A DNA stretch of 32,353 nt from an uncultured Marinobacter sp. (GTDB taxonomy: Bacteria; Pseudomonadota; Gammaproteobacteria; Pseudomonadales; Oleiphilaceae). Under the pieces are notes generated by a model. That model worked only from the letters and a program-made list of their open reading frames with translations, did not search any database and had not been told where the DNA came from. The translations under genes were made by a program, and so were the position numbers. Positions 7,588 to 18,951 of the stretch are shown piece after piece. The number at the start of each line of letters is the position of its first letter. The first letter of the stretch is position 1. The stretch covers positions 1 to 32,353 of the forward strand of contig CAJXOQ010000025.1 of the NCBI GenBank assembly GCA_913057975.1, written 5' to 3'.

Positions 7588-8214
7588 TTGTTTGACGTAA
7601 CCCGCTACGCCATTGCCGCGCAGTCCATCATTGATGCCGGCCGGTTTCTCTACGGCCAGGGCTGGTCGCCGGCTACCAGCAGCAACTATTCGGCGCGGAT
7701 CGATGATGAGCATATCGCCGTCACGGTGTCCGGCCGACACAAAGGCCAGCTGGTGGCAGGTGATGTCATGGTGGTGGACCTTGCTGGCAACCCCGTCCAG
7801 AGCAATGCCCGATCGTCGGCGGAAACACGTTTGCATACGGTGCTTTACCAGACCTTTCCGGACGTTGGTGCGGTGTTGCATACCCACTCTGTCAAGGCAA
7901 CGGTGTTGAGCCGGCTGCTGCCCGCCGGAGAGCCGCTAAAGTTACAGGGGTACGAGTTACAGAAGGCTTTTTCGGGAGTTGATACCCACGAGTCGCAACT
8001 GACCGTGCCGGTGTTCGACAATACTCAGGATATTCCGGCGCTGGCGGACCAAACCAGAGATTGGTTTCGTCAGCATCCTGAACAACCGGGTTACCTGATT
8101 CGTGGGCACGGCCTTTATACCTGGGGCAGGACCATGTCAGACTGCCTGCGCCACGTCGAAGCCTTTGAATTCCTTTTCGAATGCGAGCTTGAAACCATGA
8201 GGGTCCGCCGATGA
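7588..8214 (+). CDS. mtnB: Methylthioribulose-1-phosphate dehydratase MtnB
   Basis: This 208-residue zinc enzyme of the class II aldolase fold dehydrates 5-methylthioribulose-1-phosphate in methionine salvage. The zinc ligands are visible as H98 and H100 in VLHTHS and H174 in IRGHGLYTWG. The substrate-loop motif TSSNYSAR lies at 30-37. The start is the rare codon TTG at 7588: an in-frame TGA at 7582-7584 rules out anything upstream, and GAGGTGA at 7578-7584 is the ribosome binding site. It is the first gene of mtnB-mtnD-mtnC and overlaps mtnD by four bases. The unusual start may keep expression low. Confidence 0.92.
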   Translation: MFDVTRYAIAAQSIIDAGRFLYGQGWSPATSSNYSARIDDEHIAVTVSGRHKGQLVAGDVMVVDLAGNPVQSNARSSAETRLHTVLYQTFPDVGAVLHTHSVKATVLSRLLPAGEPLKLQGYELQKAFSGVDTHESQLTVPVFDNTQDIPALADQTRDWFRQHPEQPGYLIRGHGLYTWGRTMSDCLRHVEAFEFLFECELETMRVRR

Positions 8215-8771
8215 CAACCTTGAGTATTTTTGACCAGAGTGTGCCCGAATCCCCCCGCGTCGTGACCGAAGACGCAGGCAAAATCGCTAACCTGTTGGCA
8301 GAGCACGGCGTGCGCTTTGAACAATGGGCTACCCGGGATTTGCCAGCGGATGCGTCATCTGACGACATTCTTGAGGCCTATTCCGGTGAGATCCAGGCGC
8401 TGAAGGCGGAATGTGGCTTCCAGGCGGCGGATGTCATCAGCCTGAACCCGGATAACCCCCAGAAAGAGGCTTTCCGCCAGAAATTTCTGGATGAGCATGT
8501 GCACAGCGAAGACGAGGTGCGTTTCTTTGTTCGCGGGCAGGGCCTGTTTTACCTGCATTTTGGTGACCAGGTGTACGCCGTTCTGTGCCAGAAAAATGAC
8601 CTTATCAGCGTGCCGGATGGCACACGCCACTGGTTTGACATGGGGCCGGAGCCTGCGTTTACCTGCATCCGCCTGTTTACCAACCCGGAAGGCTGGGTGG
8701 CGGACTTCACTGGTGAAGACATCGCCAGCCGGCTGCCGCGTTACGAGCGCCTGGCGGGAGCAGCTGGATGA
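8211..8771 (+). CDS. mtnD: Acireductone dioxygenase MtnD
   Basis: This is a 186-residue cupin. The metal site is H96, H98 and E102 in HVHSEDEVRFF, plus H140 in TRHWFDMG, the standard 3-His/1-Glu ligand set. With Fe(II) the enzyme yields the methionine keto-acid precursor; with Ni(II) it makes CO and methylthiopropionate. Its ATG overlaps the mtnB stop in an ATGA, and its own stop overlaps mtnC the same way. The length is normal for the proteobacterial family. Confidence 0.95.
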   Translation: MTTLSIFDQSVPESPRVVTEDAGKIANLLAEHGVRFEQWATRDLPADASSDDILEAYSGEIQALKAECGFQAADVISLNPDNPQKEAFRQKFLDEHVHSEDEVRFFVRGQGLFYLHFGDQVYAVLCQKNDLISVPDGTRHWFDMGPEPAFTCIRLFTNPEGWVADFTGEDIASRLPRYERLAGAAG

Positions 8772-9460
8772 TCCGCGTGATCCTGACGGATATCGAGGGA
8801 ACCACCAGTTCGATTTCCTTTGTGCACGAGGTTTTGTTTCCCTACTCGGCGAAGCATATGGCCGAGTTTGTGCGGGAGGGTGCGGCGGACAGTACGGAAA
8901 TCCGTGAGCAGTTGGATGCCGTCGCCCACACCTCCGGTGTCGCCAGGGAGGATATCGACGGGCTTGTTGAGGTGCTGGATACCTGGATTCGGGAAGATCG
9001 CAAGGAAACACCCTTGAAGGCCTTGCAGGGAATGCTCTGGGAGCAGGGTTACCAGCAGGGTGCTTTCCGGGGGCACATCTACGACGATGCTGCCGAGTAT
9101 CTGCAGCGCTGGCATGATCGAGGTTTGCGCCTGTTCGTATATTCGTCCGGTTCTGTGAAGGCACAGAAGCTGATTTTCGGTTTCAGCGAAGCCGGGGATT
9201 TAACGCCATTCTTTTCCGGTTACTTCGATACCCGTATCGGCGGTAAGAAGGAGTCAACTTCCTACAGCAACATCATCGACGAGTTGGGTGTCGAACCCCG
9301 AACGGTGCTGTTCCTCTCCGATGTTGAGGCCGAACTGAAGGCCGCTGAGGAAGCTGGCATGCGCACGGTCTGGCTTGTACGTGAGGGAGATCTGCCGGGC
9401 ACGAAGCGGGCGGTGACCACGGACTTTGCAGGGGTTGACAGGTTTCTTCAGCAGGGGTGA
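8768..9460 (+). CDS. mtnC: Acireductone synthase (enolase-phosphatase) MtnC
   Basis: This 230-residue HAD-superfamily phosphatase converts 2,3-diketo-5-methylthiopentyl-1-phosphate to the acireductone, which is the substrate of MtnD. HAD motif I is ILTDIEGTTSS (D8 and E10), motif II is YSSGSVKAQ, and motif III/IV is LFLSDVEAEL. A cap domain lies at about residues 20-110. Start and stop are both tightly packed: ATGA overlaps with mtnD, and the DUF3080 gene begins six bases after the stop. The order mtnB-D-C follows the chemical pathway closely. The upstream steps (mtnA, MTA phosphorylase) are not in this window. Confidence 0.95.
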   Translation: MIRVILTDIEGTTSSISFVHEVLFPYSAKHMAEFVREGAADSTEIREQLDAVAHTSGVAREDIDGLVEVLDTWIREDRKETPLKALQGMLWEQGYQQGAFRGHIYDDAAEYLQRWHDRGLRLFVYSSGSVKAQKLIFGFSEAGDLTPFFSGYFDTRIGGKKESTSYSNIIDELGVEPRTVLFLSDVEAELKAAEEAGMRTVWLVREGDLPGTKRAVTTDFAGVDRFLQQG

Positions 9461-9466
9461 CCCTCC

Positions 9467-10519
9467 ATGGTGCCTGGCGTTCGATACCTGATAGTGCCTT
9501 TGGCGTGCCTATACCTTGCCGGCTGCGCGCCGGATTCCGGTGTTCCAGATATGATGGATGGGTACGTTGTGAGCGTAGCCGATGCTCTGGAACTGCGCCC
9601 CGAACTCTCCGATATAGCCCCTGTTCCCCAGATCCCGCGACGACGGGAGCGCGTTCTCGACATGCCGGATCTGGATATGGGAATGCTCGATTTCCTGTCC
9701 CTCTATGGGTGCGAGCTGCAGTACGTGGTCGGCGAAAGGAACTCGATCATGGGGCGGGTGATGCAACCGTTGAATCGATTGCGTTATGAAACGCGGTTTA
9801 TCCGTGCCGCTGAGACCTGTATTTCGGAGACCGATGGAGAGGATATACAGGAAGAACTGGAAGAGGCCATCGCCCATAAAACCGAAACGCTCCCCATTGC
9901 GATATGGAACGCCACCTGGGGTGTGGAAGAGATTGAACGGCTGTTTACCCTGTCGCAGGGGTATTATCCCGGGAGCGGCGACGACAAGGTTCTGGCTGAG
10001 TTGTCCTCCGGCGTAAAGCGGGTCAACCAGACGGTCAGAGGTCTGCTGGCCGGCAACACAGGTGAGTCGTTGGATTATGTAGGTGGTGTGCATCAACTCT
10101 GGCAGGCAGAACACCGTGCGGGTCAGCTATTGAACAGCGCTCGGCTGATCGCAGTGCGGCTTGACGACGCGACGGCTCTGTTGGCCAAGAGAGTGGAAGG
10201 AGGGGCACCACTTTGCTCGGGGTCGGAGTCTGAAGCGCCGCCCGGCGAGCTCCTAGAAATCTATACCGACGGTTACGGCGTTGGCATTGAGGACTATCTC
10301 GGCCGCATTGAGCAGGCGAAGGAGGCGCTGATCAAGCCGCTGGATACGCTTGCCGCACAGCAGTCGGCGACCATGCCGTCTGCTTTTCGTGGTTGGTATC
10401 GGCTTTATCTGGAAACGGGCAATGCCGACAGTGTCTGGGGGCAGCTGGCCCGCGCCATTACGGCCCATAAAGAGCGTTGGCGGCAGTTGCTCACCCAGTG
10501 CGGAGCGCTTCCCCAGTAG
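9467..10519 (+). CDS. DUF3080 family lipoprotein
   Basis: This 350-residue predicted lipoprotein has signal MVPGVRYLIVPLACLYLAGC, with lipobox LAGC and Cys20. The mature part is largely helical and acidic. Conserved-looking features include DFLSLYGCELQYVVGERNS and several later cysteines (residues about 83, 122, 248 and the C-terminal CGALPQ). It matches the DUF3080 family of gammaproteobacterial lipoproteins, whose function is unknown to me. It begins six bases after mtnC and may share that transcript, though a role in methionine salvage is unlikely for an envelope protein. It converges with the ATPase gene 36 bases downstream. Confidence 0.75.
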   Translation: MVPGVRYLIVPLACLYLAGCAPDSGVPDMMDGYVVSVADALELRPELSDIAPVPQIPRRRERVLDMPDLDMGMLDFLSLYGCELQYVVGERNSIMGRVMQPLNRLRYETRFIRAAETCISETDGEDIQEELEEAIAHKTETLPIAIWNATWGVEEIERLFTLSQGYYPGSGDDKVLAELSSGVKRVNQTVRGLLAGNTGESLDYVGGVHQLWQAEHRAGQLLNSARLIAVRLDDATALLAKRVEGGAPLCSGSESEAPPGELLEIYTDGYGVGIEDYLGRIEQAKEALIKPLDTLAAQQSATMPSAFRGWYRLYLETGNADSVWGQLARAITAHKERWRQLLTQCGALPQ

Positions 10520-10555
10520 AGCTCAACCATGTCTGGCATGATGACCGGGAGCACA

Positions 10556-12358
10556 TCAACGCTGGCTTTCGGGGGTTACCCGCAGGATTTCCTCGACGGT
10601 GGTTGAGCCGGCGGCCACTTTCTGCGCGCCACTGAGCCGCAGGGATTTCATGCCATCCTTGTACGCATCCACTCTCAGTTGGTCCAGCTCGCACTGCTCG
10701 GTAATCTGCCGGATCAGGTTGCCGGACAGTTGCATGATTTCATACACGCCGGCTCGACCATAGTAACCGGTGTTCCGGCACTCAAGGCAGCCAACCGGGT
10801 GGTAGACCTGCTTGGGCATGGAGGCTTTCCAGGGGCGGGTCAGGCTTTGCCAGGCCTGCTCGTCCACCGGCCCTGGCGCCTTGCAGTGGGGGCACAGGGT
10901 TCTGGTTAGTCGTTGCGCCATTACGCCCAGCACGGTGGCACGAATCAGGTAGGGGGGGATGCCCAGTTCCATCAACCGGGTAATGGCGCTGGGGGCGTCG
11001 TTGGTGTGCAGGGTGGACAGCACGAGGTGCCCGGTCAGGGCGGCCTGAACCGCCATTTCTGCAGTTTCCAGGTCACGGATTTCACCAATCATGATGATGT
11101 CCGGGTCCTGTCGCAGCAGCGCCCGCACGCCCGAGGCAAAGGTCAGTTCGATGTTGGTCTGAACCTGCATCTGGTTGAAGGCCGGCTCCACCATCTCAAT
11201 CGGGTCCTCGATGGTGCAGATGTTCACCTCGGGAGTGGCCAGTTGCTTGAGGGTTGAGTACAGGGTGGTGGTCTTACCAGAGCCGGTAGGGCCGGTGACC
11301 AGAACAATGCCGTGGGGGTGATCGGTAATGGCGTGCCAGCGTTCCCGGTCTTCCTTGGAAAATCCCAGTTGTTCGTAGGACTTCAACAGCACTTCCGGAT
11401 CAAAAATCCGCAACACCATTTTTTCACCAAACGCCGTTGGCATGGTGGCCAGTCGCAGTTACACTTCGCTGTTGTCCGGCTTTCGGGTTTTGATACGGCC
11501 GTCCTGGGGACGGCGCTTTTCCGCCACGTTCAGCCTGCCGAGAATCTTCAGGCGACTGGTAACGGCCATGCCGACCTGGTCAGGAAATTCGTAGACGTTG
11601 TGCAGCACCCCGTCGATGCGAAAGCGCACCTGGGTAACATTGCGCCGAGGTTCAATGTGGATATCCGATGCGCGTTGATCAAAGGCATATTGCAGCAGCC
11701 AGTCAACAATCTTGACCACATGCTGGTCGTTGGCATCCGGGTGTTCGCTGGCCCCAAGGTCCAGCAGTTGCTCGAAGTTCTGGGCGCCGGCGGGATTGGC
11801 CGTATTGTTGCCGCCGGCCTTGCTGACGGAGCTCGCCAGTTGATAGAACTCGACGGTGTAACGGCGGATATCCTCGGGGTTGGCGACCACGCGGCGGATG
11901 TCTTTTCTGACCGCCTGGCGCAGGTTGCTTTCCCAGTCACTTTTGAAGGGCTCGGTGCTGGCGATCAGCACTTCATCCTCGCCGATTTCAACCGCAAGAA
12001 TGCCGTGTCGCTGAGCAAAGGCATAGGACATCACCCGGGCAATCGCGGGTGTGTCTATCTTTAGCGGGTCAATGTGGTAATAGCGTTGCTCTGCCCACTC
12101 CGCCAGCCATTGGGTCAGCCTGTCCAGATCCAGCGTGCGACCGGTTGTCTGGCTTTCCAGCCCAGCCTTGGCTACCAGTTCCAATGGGTGGCGCTGGCTG
12201 GCTGGCCCGCTACTGCCTGTCTGGATGCCAATATTGGCTGAAAGGACCCGTTCGGCATCCTCCTGGGTGATCTCACCACCGGTGACCAGCGCCGTGCAGA
12301 TATCCCTCAGGGTTAAGGTGCTTCGATGTGGCGCGGGGGGATGAGTGCTGTCGGCCAT
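10556..12358 (-). pseudogene. GspE/PilB-family secretion ATPase, interrupted by one in-frame TAA
   Basis: Read on the minus strand this is one continuous frame of about 600 codons coding for a type II secretion/type IV pilus assembly ATPase. Codon 300 is TAA (11459-11461). The flanking sequence reads DNSEV-stop-LRLATMPTAFG, where the family normally has VELRLATMPTxxGE, so a single base change of GAA to TAA explains it. Everything else is intact: Walker A GPTGSGKT at codons 356-363, Walker B DPDIIMIGEIRD at 418-429, and the zinc tetrad Cys489, Cys492, Cys524 and Cys527. Either this is a recent nonsense mutation or an assembly error. A restart at ATG codon 306 would give an ATPase core without its N-domain, but no ribosome binding site is seen there. 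No pilin or secretion genes are adjacent, so it is an orphan copy. Confidence 0.85.
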
Positions 12359-12371
12359 GATGCGTTCCCTG

Positions 12372-12740
12372 TCAGGTTTCTGTAACGGGCTGCGGACGGT
12401 TCACCTTAAGGTGGACCATGGCCACAGTAAACAGCAGGAAGGTCAGCACCGCGATGATCAGAGGGGTAATGGCGCCCTCGCTGAGCCACGACGATACGAC
12501 GTATTGGGTAAAATAGAAAATCACCACGAAACTGAGCCAGATATAACCGCGGTTGTGGCCTCGAAACACCGGTACGGCAAAGGCCAGTAGCGGGACCAGC
12601 TTTACGCTGAGCATCAGCGTGACGGAGACGCCCTCGACCTGCGCGGGGTAAAAGGTGCTGATAAGCAGGGCCGCCAGGGTGGCCAGATAAAGCAGGATGG
12701 TCAGACGGGCGGTTATTCGGGCTTTGGGGTTGTGAAGCAT
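12372..12740 (-). CDS. DUF2069 membrane protein
   Basis: This is a 122-residue inner-membrane protein with four predicted helices, at about residues 10-30, 40-60, 68-85 and 90-112. The central HNRGYIWLSFVVIFYFTQYV is typical of DUF2069. The family often sits beside wrbA and an ArsC-like gene, the arrangement found here. The start at 12740 lies 33 bases after the wrbA stop, so the three genes arsC-wrbA-DUF2069 are probably one transcript, perhaps continuing into the ATPase gene 13 bases on. Its function is unknown. Confidence 0.8.
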   Translation of the reverse strand: MLHNPKARITARLTILLYLATLAALLISTFYPAQVEGVSVTLMLSVKLVPLLAFAVPVFRGHNRGYIWLSFVVIFYFTQYVVSSWLSEGAITPLIIAVLTFLLFTVAMVHLKVNRPQPVTET

Positions 12741-12773
12741 TCGGTGATCCGTTGTCGTTGAGTGGCGCCGGGG

Positions 12774-13743
<970 letters not shown>

Positions 13744-13815
13744 GGTTCTCCCTCTTCCCAGGTCAGGTTGACCGCAAGTTTGTCTGAGCGCCGTAGTCTA
13801 ACAGGAGGGCACCCT

Positions 13816-14295
13816 GTGCAATACCCTGCAAAGTATCCTGCAACGGTGCGTTATTCCACCGGGTTATGCAGGATCGGTATAATATTGGCCTCATTGTCGC
13901 TGGTCGGCTGTCAGAACCATGAGTTTGAAAAGCCCGACGGAACCGTCCTCGACTGGGAGAGCCTGCGGGGACATTGGGTGTTGGTCAACTACTGGGCCGA
14001 GTGGTGCAAGCCGTGCCTGGAGGAAATTCCAGAGCTGAACAGTATCGACCGCGCGGGTGCCGTGATAGTCCTGGGCGTGAATTTTGATGATGTTCGTGGC
14101 CAGGAACTGATCGACCTGGGGCGGAAAATGGGTATTGAATACAGTATGTTGGCGGAAGATCCAGGGCCGAAGTTCGGCTGGAAAACCCCCGTGGCTCTGC
14201 CCGCAACGTTTATTGTGGATCCGGATGGAGACCTCGTTGAGGCCCGCTTCGGCCCGCAAACTGAAGAAGACATCAAAGAATTGATTGGTCGCTGA
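13816..14295 (+). CDS. TlpA-like thioredoxin-fold lipoprotein
   Basis: This is a 159-residue envelope thiol-disulfide reductase. I chose GTG 13816 because GGAGG at 13804-13808 sits seven bases upstream and the resulting N-terminus is a lipoprotein signal: a short basic region, then [12 protein letters not shown]. The active site is WCKPC within [15 protein letters not shown], and a cis-Pro loop is visible as [10 protein letters not shown]. An open frame further upstream overlaps the divergent arsC-like gene and has no signal peptide. It probably keeps cysteines reduced in periplasmic proteins, for example cytochromes or the many lipoproteins. It ends 43 bases before dnaE. Confidence 0.85.
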   Translation: MQYPAKYPATVRYSTGLCRIGIILASLSLVGCQNHEFEKPDGTVLDWESLRGHWVLVNYWAEWCKPCLEEIPELNSIDRAGAVIVLGVNFDDVRGQELIDLGRKMGIEYSMLAEDPGPKFGWKTPVALPATFIVDPDGDLVEARFGPQTEEDIKELIGR

Positions 14296-14338
14296 CCTGG
14301 CCCGAACCGCCATTAACCTGCAGGAAATTTCCGACGCT

Positions 14339-17300
14339 ATGTCACAGACCTTTGTCCACCTCCGCGTGCATTCCGAATACTCCATGGTAGATGGCCTGGT
14401 GCGCGTGAAACCTCTGGTCGGTCGTGTTGCAGAACTGGGTATGCCCGCTGTCGGGCTTACGGAGCAGTCCAACATGTGCTCCCTGGTACGTTTCTACAAG
14501 GCGGCCATGGGCGCTGGGGTGAAGCCCATTATCGGCGCTGACCTGTGGGTCGAAAATCCCGACGAGCCCGACAATCCGTTTCGCATCACTCTGCTGGCCC
14601 GTAACAACGATGGCTACCTGAACCTGACCGAAGTGGTCTCGCTGGGGTACACAGAGGGGCAGCGTTTCGGTAAGCCAATTATCCAGCGAAAGTGGCTGGA
14701 AAGCCGCGCCGAAGGGCTGATTGCCCTGTCTGGAGCGCGACTGGGGGATGTGGGTAAAGCGCTGATGTCGGGCAAGCTGGACCTTGCCAGACAGCGTGCC
14801 GAATACTGGATGAACCTTTACCCAGGGTCGTTTTACCTGGAGTTGCAACGCACCGGGCGCCCCGGGGATGAAGATTGCCTGCACCTGAATGTTGAGTTGG
14901 CGGAGGCATTGGGCTGCCCGGTGGTGGCGACAAACGATGTCCACTTCCTCCATGCCGAGGATTTCGAAGCCCATGAGGCAAGGGTCTGCATTGGCGAGAG
15001 CCGGACCCTGGACGACCCCAGGCGGGAGCGTCGTTTCAGCGACCAGCAGTATCTGCGCAGCGCCGATGAAATGATTGAGCTTTTCTCTGATATCCCCGAG
15101 GCGGTCGAGAACACGGTAGAAATTGCCCGGCGCTGCTCGGTCCCGGTGCGTATGGGAGAGTATTTCCTGCCGAACTACCCCATTCCCGATGGCATGACCA
15201 TGGATGACTACTTCCGAAAGGTGTCGGAAGAGGGACTGGAAGAGCGGCTGGCGAAAACCCTCAGCAAGGACGACCCCGAATACGATGCCAAGCGCGAGGC
15301 CTACTACAAGCGCCTGAACTTCGAGCTGGATATCATTATCCAGATGGGGTTCCCGGGGTACTTCCTGATCGTTATGGACTTCATCAAGTGGGCCAAGAAT
15401 AACGGCGTGCCGGTAGGCCCTGGCCGGGGTTCCGGTGCTGGCTCCCTGGTGGCTTACGCCCAGTTGATTACCGATCTTGATCCTCTGGAATACGACCTGC
15501 TGTTCGAGCGCTTCCTGAACCCCGAACGGGTTTCGATGCCCGACTTCGACGTCGACTTCTGCATGGAAGGCCGTGATCGTGTTATCGCCTACGTGGCGGA
15601 AAAATACGGCCGCGAGGCGGTGTCCCAGATCATTACCTTCGGCACCATGGCTGCCAAGGCGGTTGTGCGGGACGTTGCCCGGGTTCAGGGCAAGTCGTAC
15701 GGGCTGGCGGACAAACTCTCCAAGATGATTCCCTTCGAGCCGGGCATGACCCTGGAGAAGGCGCTGGAGCAGGAACCACAGCTCGTCGAGTTCCTGGAAA
15801 ATGACGAGGAAGCCCAGGAAATCTGGGAGATGGCCCTGAAACTTGAGGGTGTGTGCCGAAACGCCGGTAAGCACGCCGGCGGCGTGGTGATTGCACCCAC
15901 CAAGATTACCGATTTCTCGCCGCTGTACTGTGATGACGAGGGCGGCAGCCTGGTGACCCAGTTCGACAAGGGCGATGTGGAAGACGCCGGCCTGGTGAAG
16001 TTTGACTTCCTGGGGCTGCGGACCCTGACCATCATCGACTGGGCCCTGAAGATGATTAACCCGCGCCTGGAGAGGCAGGGCGGGACGGCTCTGGACATTA
16101 ATGAGATTCCGCTGGACGACGTGCCATCGTTCGACATGCTCAAGAAGGCGGAAACCACAGCGGTGTTCCAGCTTGAATCCCGTGGCATGAAAGACCTGAT
16201 CCGTCGCCTGCAACCGGACTCCCTGGAGGATATGATCGCCCTGGTTGCCTTGTTCCGTCCGGGGCCACTGCAGTCGGGCATGGTGGATGACTTTATCGAC
16301 CGGAAGCATGGCAGGCAGCCCATGTCATTCCCGCATCCGGATTATCAGTATGAGGGGTTGAAGCCCGTTCTTGAGCCCACCTATGGCGTTATCCTGTATC
16401 AGGAACAGGTCATGCAGATTGCCCAGGTGATGGCCGGCTACAGTCTTGGTAACGCCGACATGCTGCGCCGGGCCATGGGTAAGAAAAAGCCCGAGGAAAT
16501 GGCCAAACAGAAGCAGTTCTTTCTCGACGGCTGTGAAAACAATGACATCAACAAAACCCTGGCGGAAAACATTTTCGACCTGGTTGAAAAGTTTGCCGGC
16601 TATGGTTTCAACAAGTCCCACTCGGCTGCCTACGCGCTGGTTTCCTACCAGACCCTGTGGCTGAAGGCCCATTATCCTGCTGAGTTCATGGCGGCGGTAC
16701 TCACGGCGGATATGCAGAACACCGACAAGGTGGTCACGCTGGTGGAGGAGTGCCGCAGCATGGGGCTGGAGCTGCTGGTGCCCGACGTCAGCCGCTCTGA
16801 ATACACCTTTACCGTCAATGACGATGGCGCCATCGTGTATGGTCTGGGCGCCATCAAGGGGCTTGGTGAAGGACCAATTGGCAGCATTCAGGCCGGCCGC
16901 GCCGACGGCGAGCCGTACCAGGATATTTTTGATTTTTGCCGCCGGGTGGATCTGAAAAAAGTGAACAAGAGGGCCATGGAAGCCCTGATCCGCTCCGGCG
17001 CGATGGACAAGCTGGGCGCCGGGCGCGCCCAGTTGATGGCCAGCATCGACAAGGCCATCCAGCAGGCGGGCCAGCAATCCCGCAACGAGTCCGTGGGCAT
17101 GACCGATATGTTTGGCGACATGCTGATGGGCGGGGAAGACGGAGACCCTTACTCCGATGTGGCGAATGTGCGGGAATGGCCCAAGAAAGAGCGCCTCAAG
17201 GGGGAGAAAGACACCTTGGGCCTTTACCTGACGGGCCATCCGTTCGATGAATATGAGAAAGAAGTGCGGCGGTTCGTGCGCTCATCCATTGCTGATCTCA

Positions 17301-17821
17301 AACCGGCTCGCCAGCCCCAGCGTGTTGCCGGCCTTGTCGTTGCGCAACGTTCCATGAAGACCCGTACAGGGTCGACCATGGCGTTTATCACCCTGGATGA
17401 TCGCAGTGCCCGCATTGAGGCCACTTTGTTTTCAGAGGCTTTTTTCGAGAATCGGGAGTTGCTTCAGTCCGACCAGGTCATTGTGGTGGAAGGCCAGGTC
17501 AGCCATGATGATTATTCTGGCCAGATGAAGATGCGCGTCAGCTCGGTTATGGACGTTGGTACGGCCCGGCAACAGTTCAGTCGTGGTCTCAAGCTCGCTA
17601 TTCACGCGGATCAGCTTCAGAACGGCCTGCTGGATAAACTGGACTCCACGCTCAGGCCCTTCCGTTGTGAGGGCAGCCCGGTATGGATTGAATACAGTAG
17701 CGATAATGCCAGTACCCGTATCGAACTGGGTGAATCGTGGCGCGTACAGCCCGATGACGACCTGTTATTGGAGTTGAAATACCTCGTAGGCGACCAGTCG
17801 GTAGAACTGGTCTATGATTGA
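14339..17821 (+). CDS. dnaE: DNA polymerase III alpha subunit DnaE
   Basis: This replicative polymerase is 1160 residues, the same length as the E. coli protein. The N-terminal PHP domain begins [17 protein letters not shown]. The polymerase core has [14 protein letters not shown] and the catalytic acidic motif MPDFDVDF at about 400-407. A clamp-binding motif is seen as GMTDMFG at about 920-926, where E. coli has QADMF. An OB fold follows at about 1000-1080 ([27 protein letters not shown]). ATG 14339 is chosen by alignment with the family start; a longer reading from TTG 14285 overlaps the preceding gene. accA follows, as in E. coli. Confidence 0.97.
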   Translation: MSQTFVHLRVHSEYSMVDGLVRVKPLVGRVAELGMPAVGLTEQSNMCSLVRFYKAAMGAGVKPIIGADLWVENPDEPDNPFRITLLARNNDGYLNLTEVVSLGYTEGQRFGKPIIQRKWLESRAEGLIALSGARLGDVGKALMSGKLDLARQRAEYWMNLYPGSFYLELQRTGRPGDEDCLHLNVELAEALGCPVVATNDVHFLHAEDFEAHEARVCIGESRTLDDPRRERRFSDQQYLRSADEMIELFSDIPEAVENTVEIARRCSVPVRMGEYFLPNYPIPDGMTMDDYFRKVSEEGLEERLAKTLSKDDPEYDAKREAYYKRLNFELDIIIQMGFPGYFLIVMDFIKWAKNNGVPVGPGRGSGAGSLVAYAQLITDLDPLEYDLLFERFLNPERVSMPDFDVDFCMEGRDRVIAYVAEKYGREAVSQIITFGTMAAKAVVRDVARVQGKSYGLADKLSKMIPFEPGMTLEKALEQEPQLVEFLENDEEAQEIWEMALKLEGVCRNAGKHAGGVVIAPTKITDFSPLYCDDEGGSLVTQFDKGDVEDAGLVKFDFLGLRTLTIIDWALKMINPRLERQGGTALDINEIPLDDVPSFDMLKKAETTAVFQLESRGMKDLIRRLQPDSLEDMIALVALFRPGPLQSGMVDDFIDRKHGRQPMSFPHPDYQYEGLKPVLEPTYGVILYQEQVMQIAQVMAGYSLGNADMLRRAMGKKKPEEMAKQKQFFLDGCENNDINKTLAENIFDLVEKFAGYGFNKSHSAAYALVSYQTLWLKAHYPAEFMAAVLTADMQNTDKVVTLVEECRSMGLELLVPDVSRSEYTFTVNDDGAIVYGLGAIKGLGEGPIGSIQAGRADGEPYQDIFDFCRRVDLKKVNKRAMEALIRSGAMDKLGAGRAQLMASIDKAIQQAGQQSRNESVGMTDMFGDMLMGGEDGDPYSDVANVREWPKKERLKGEKDTLGLYLTGHPFDEYEKEVRRFVRSSIADLKPARQPQRVAGLVVAQRSMKTRTGSTMAFITLDDRSARIEATLFSEAFFENRELLQSDQVIVVEGQVSHDDYSGQMKMRVSSVMDVGTARQQFSRGLKLAIHADQLQNGLLDKLDSTLRPFRCEGSPVWIEYSSDNASTRIELGESWRVQPDDDLLLELKYLVGDQSVELVYD

Positions 17822-17883
17822 TACTATCCGGCAAGGTTCATCCCGGGTATGGCGGACACGTTGAATAATTACGTTTTTGTCAG

Positions 17884-17911
17884 AAAGCGGACTCATACGA
17901 AGGTCCGCTTT
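17884..17911 (+). terminator. Hairpin between dnaE and accA, possible terminator
   Basis: AAAGCGGAC (17884-17892) and GTCCGCTTT (17903-17911) form a perfect nine-base stem around a ten-base loop. Only three T residues end the stem and no long T-run follows, so termination would be partial at best. It may separate dnaE from accA or only attenuate. Confidence 0.45.
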
Positions 17912-17997
17912 AGCCAATGCTCAGGCGCTGCTATCTTTGTCCAAAATTCTGGTTTGGCGACTTACATTCTCGCCTTGCAAGCAAATGATGGAACATC

Positions 17998-18951
17998 ATG
18001 AACCCTAATTATCTGGATTTCGAACAACCGATTGCCGACCTTGAAGCCAAGATTGAAGAGCTTCGCATGGTGGGAAATGATACCGATATTAACATCACCG
18101 ATGAGATCAGCCGGCTGCGCAAGAAGAGTGTTAGCCTGACTGAAAGCATCTTCTCGAACCTCAAGCCCTGGGACGTGGCCCGCCTGGCTCGTCATCCCCG
18201 CCGGCCCTATACCCTCGACTACGTTGACATGATCTTTGACGACTTCGACGAGTTGCACGGTGACCGTCGTTATGCGGATGATCAGGCCATCGTCGGTGGC
18301 ACTGCCCGCCTGGATGGCAAGCCAATCATGGTGATTGGTCACCAGAAAGGCCGGGAAGTACGCGACAAGGTAAAGCGGAATTTCGGTATGCCGCGCCCGG
18401 AAGGGTACCGTAAGGCTTTGCGGCTGATGGAGATGGCAGAGCGTTTTCGCATGCCAATCCTGACCTTTATTGATACCCCGGGTGCCTATCCAGGTATCGG
18501 AGCCGAAGAGCGCGGCCAGAGTGAAGCGATCGCCTTCAACCTGGCCGTCATGTCCCGCCTGAAGACGCCGATTATTTCCACGGTGGTAGGCGAGGGTGGC
18601 TCTGGCGGTGCTTTGGCCATCGGCGTGTGCGATCAGTTGAATATGCTTCAATATTCCACCTATGCAGTCATTTCACCCGAAGGCTGCGCGTCAATCCTGT
18701 GGAAGAGTGCGGAATACGCTTCCCAGGCGGCAGAAGCGATGGGCGTGACCGCCGACCGACTGAAGGATCTTGGGCTGGCGGACAACGTTATTACAGAACC
18801 GCTGGGCGGGGCGCATCGCAGCCCGGAAGAAATGGCAGAATCGCTGCGTGAGACTCTGAGTAAGGGCATTGCCGAACTCAGTCGCCTGCCGGCCGACGAA
18901 CTGGTGTCCCGCCGCTACGAGCGGTTGACCCGATATGACACCGGCCGGTAA
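17998..18951 (+). CDS. accA: Acetyl-CoA carboxylase carboxyltransferase subunit alpha
   Basis: This 317-residue subunit pairs with AccD to transfer carboxyl from biotin to acetyl-CoA, giving malonyl-CoA for fatty-acid synthesis. It starts with [21 protein letters not shown], the usual coiled N-terminus. The crotonase-fold core shows [21 protein letters not shown] and [15 protein letters not shown], which form the acyl-CoA oxyanion site. The length is normal (E. coli 319). Its end overlaps tilS by 17 bases, so the two are likely translated together. dnaE-accA-tilS is a conserved gammaproteobacterial order. Confidence 0.97.
   Translation: MNPNYLDFEQPIADLEAKIEELRMVGNDTDINITDEISRLRKKSVSLTESIFSNLKPWDVARLARHPRRPYTLDYVDMIFDDFDELHGDRRYADDQAIVGGTARLDGKPIMVIGHQKGREVRDKVKRNFGMPRPEGYRKALRLMEMAERFRMPILTFIDTPGAYPGIGAEERGQSEAIAFNLAVMSRLKTPIISTVVGEGGSGGALAIGVCDQLNMLQYSTYAVISPEGCASILWKSAEYASQAAEAMGVTADRLKDLGLADNVITEPLGGAHRSPEEMAESLRETLSKGIAELSRLPADELVSRRYERLTRYDTGR

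Noticed and set aside
11443..12358. Two separate genes for the N- and C-terminal halves of the ATPase
   Set aside because: Both halves are in the same frame, separated by one stop codon, with family sequence continuing directly through it; one interrupted gene is the simpler reading.
14342..16309. 655-codon minus-strand open frame opposite dnaE
   Set aside because: It is a shadow of dnaE caused by codon bias in GC-rich coding sequence; the plus strand carries an unmistakable DnaE with all motifs.
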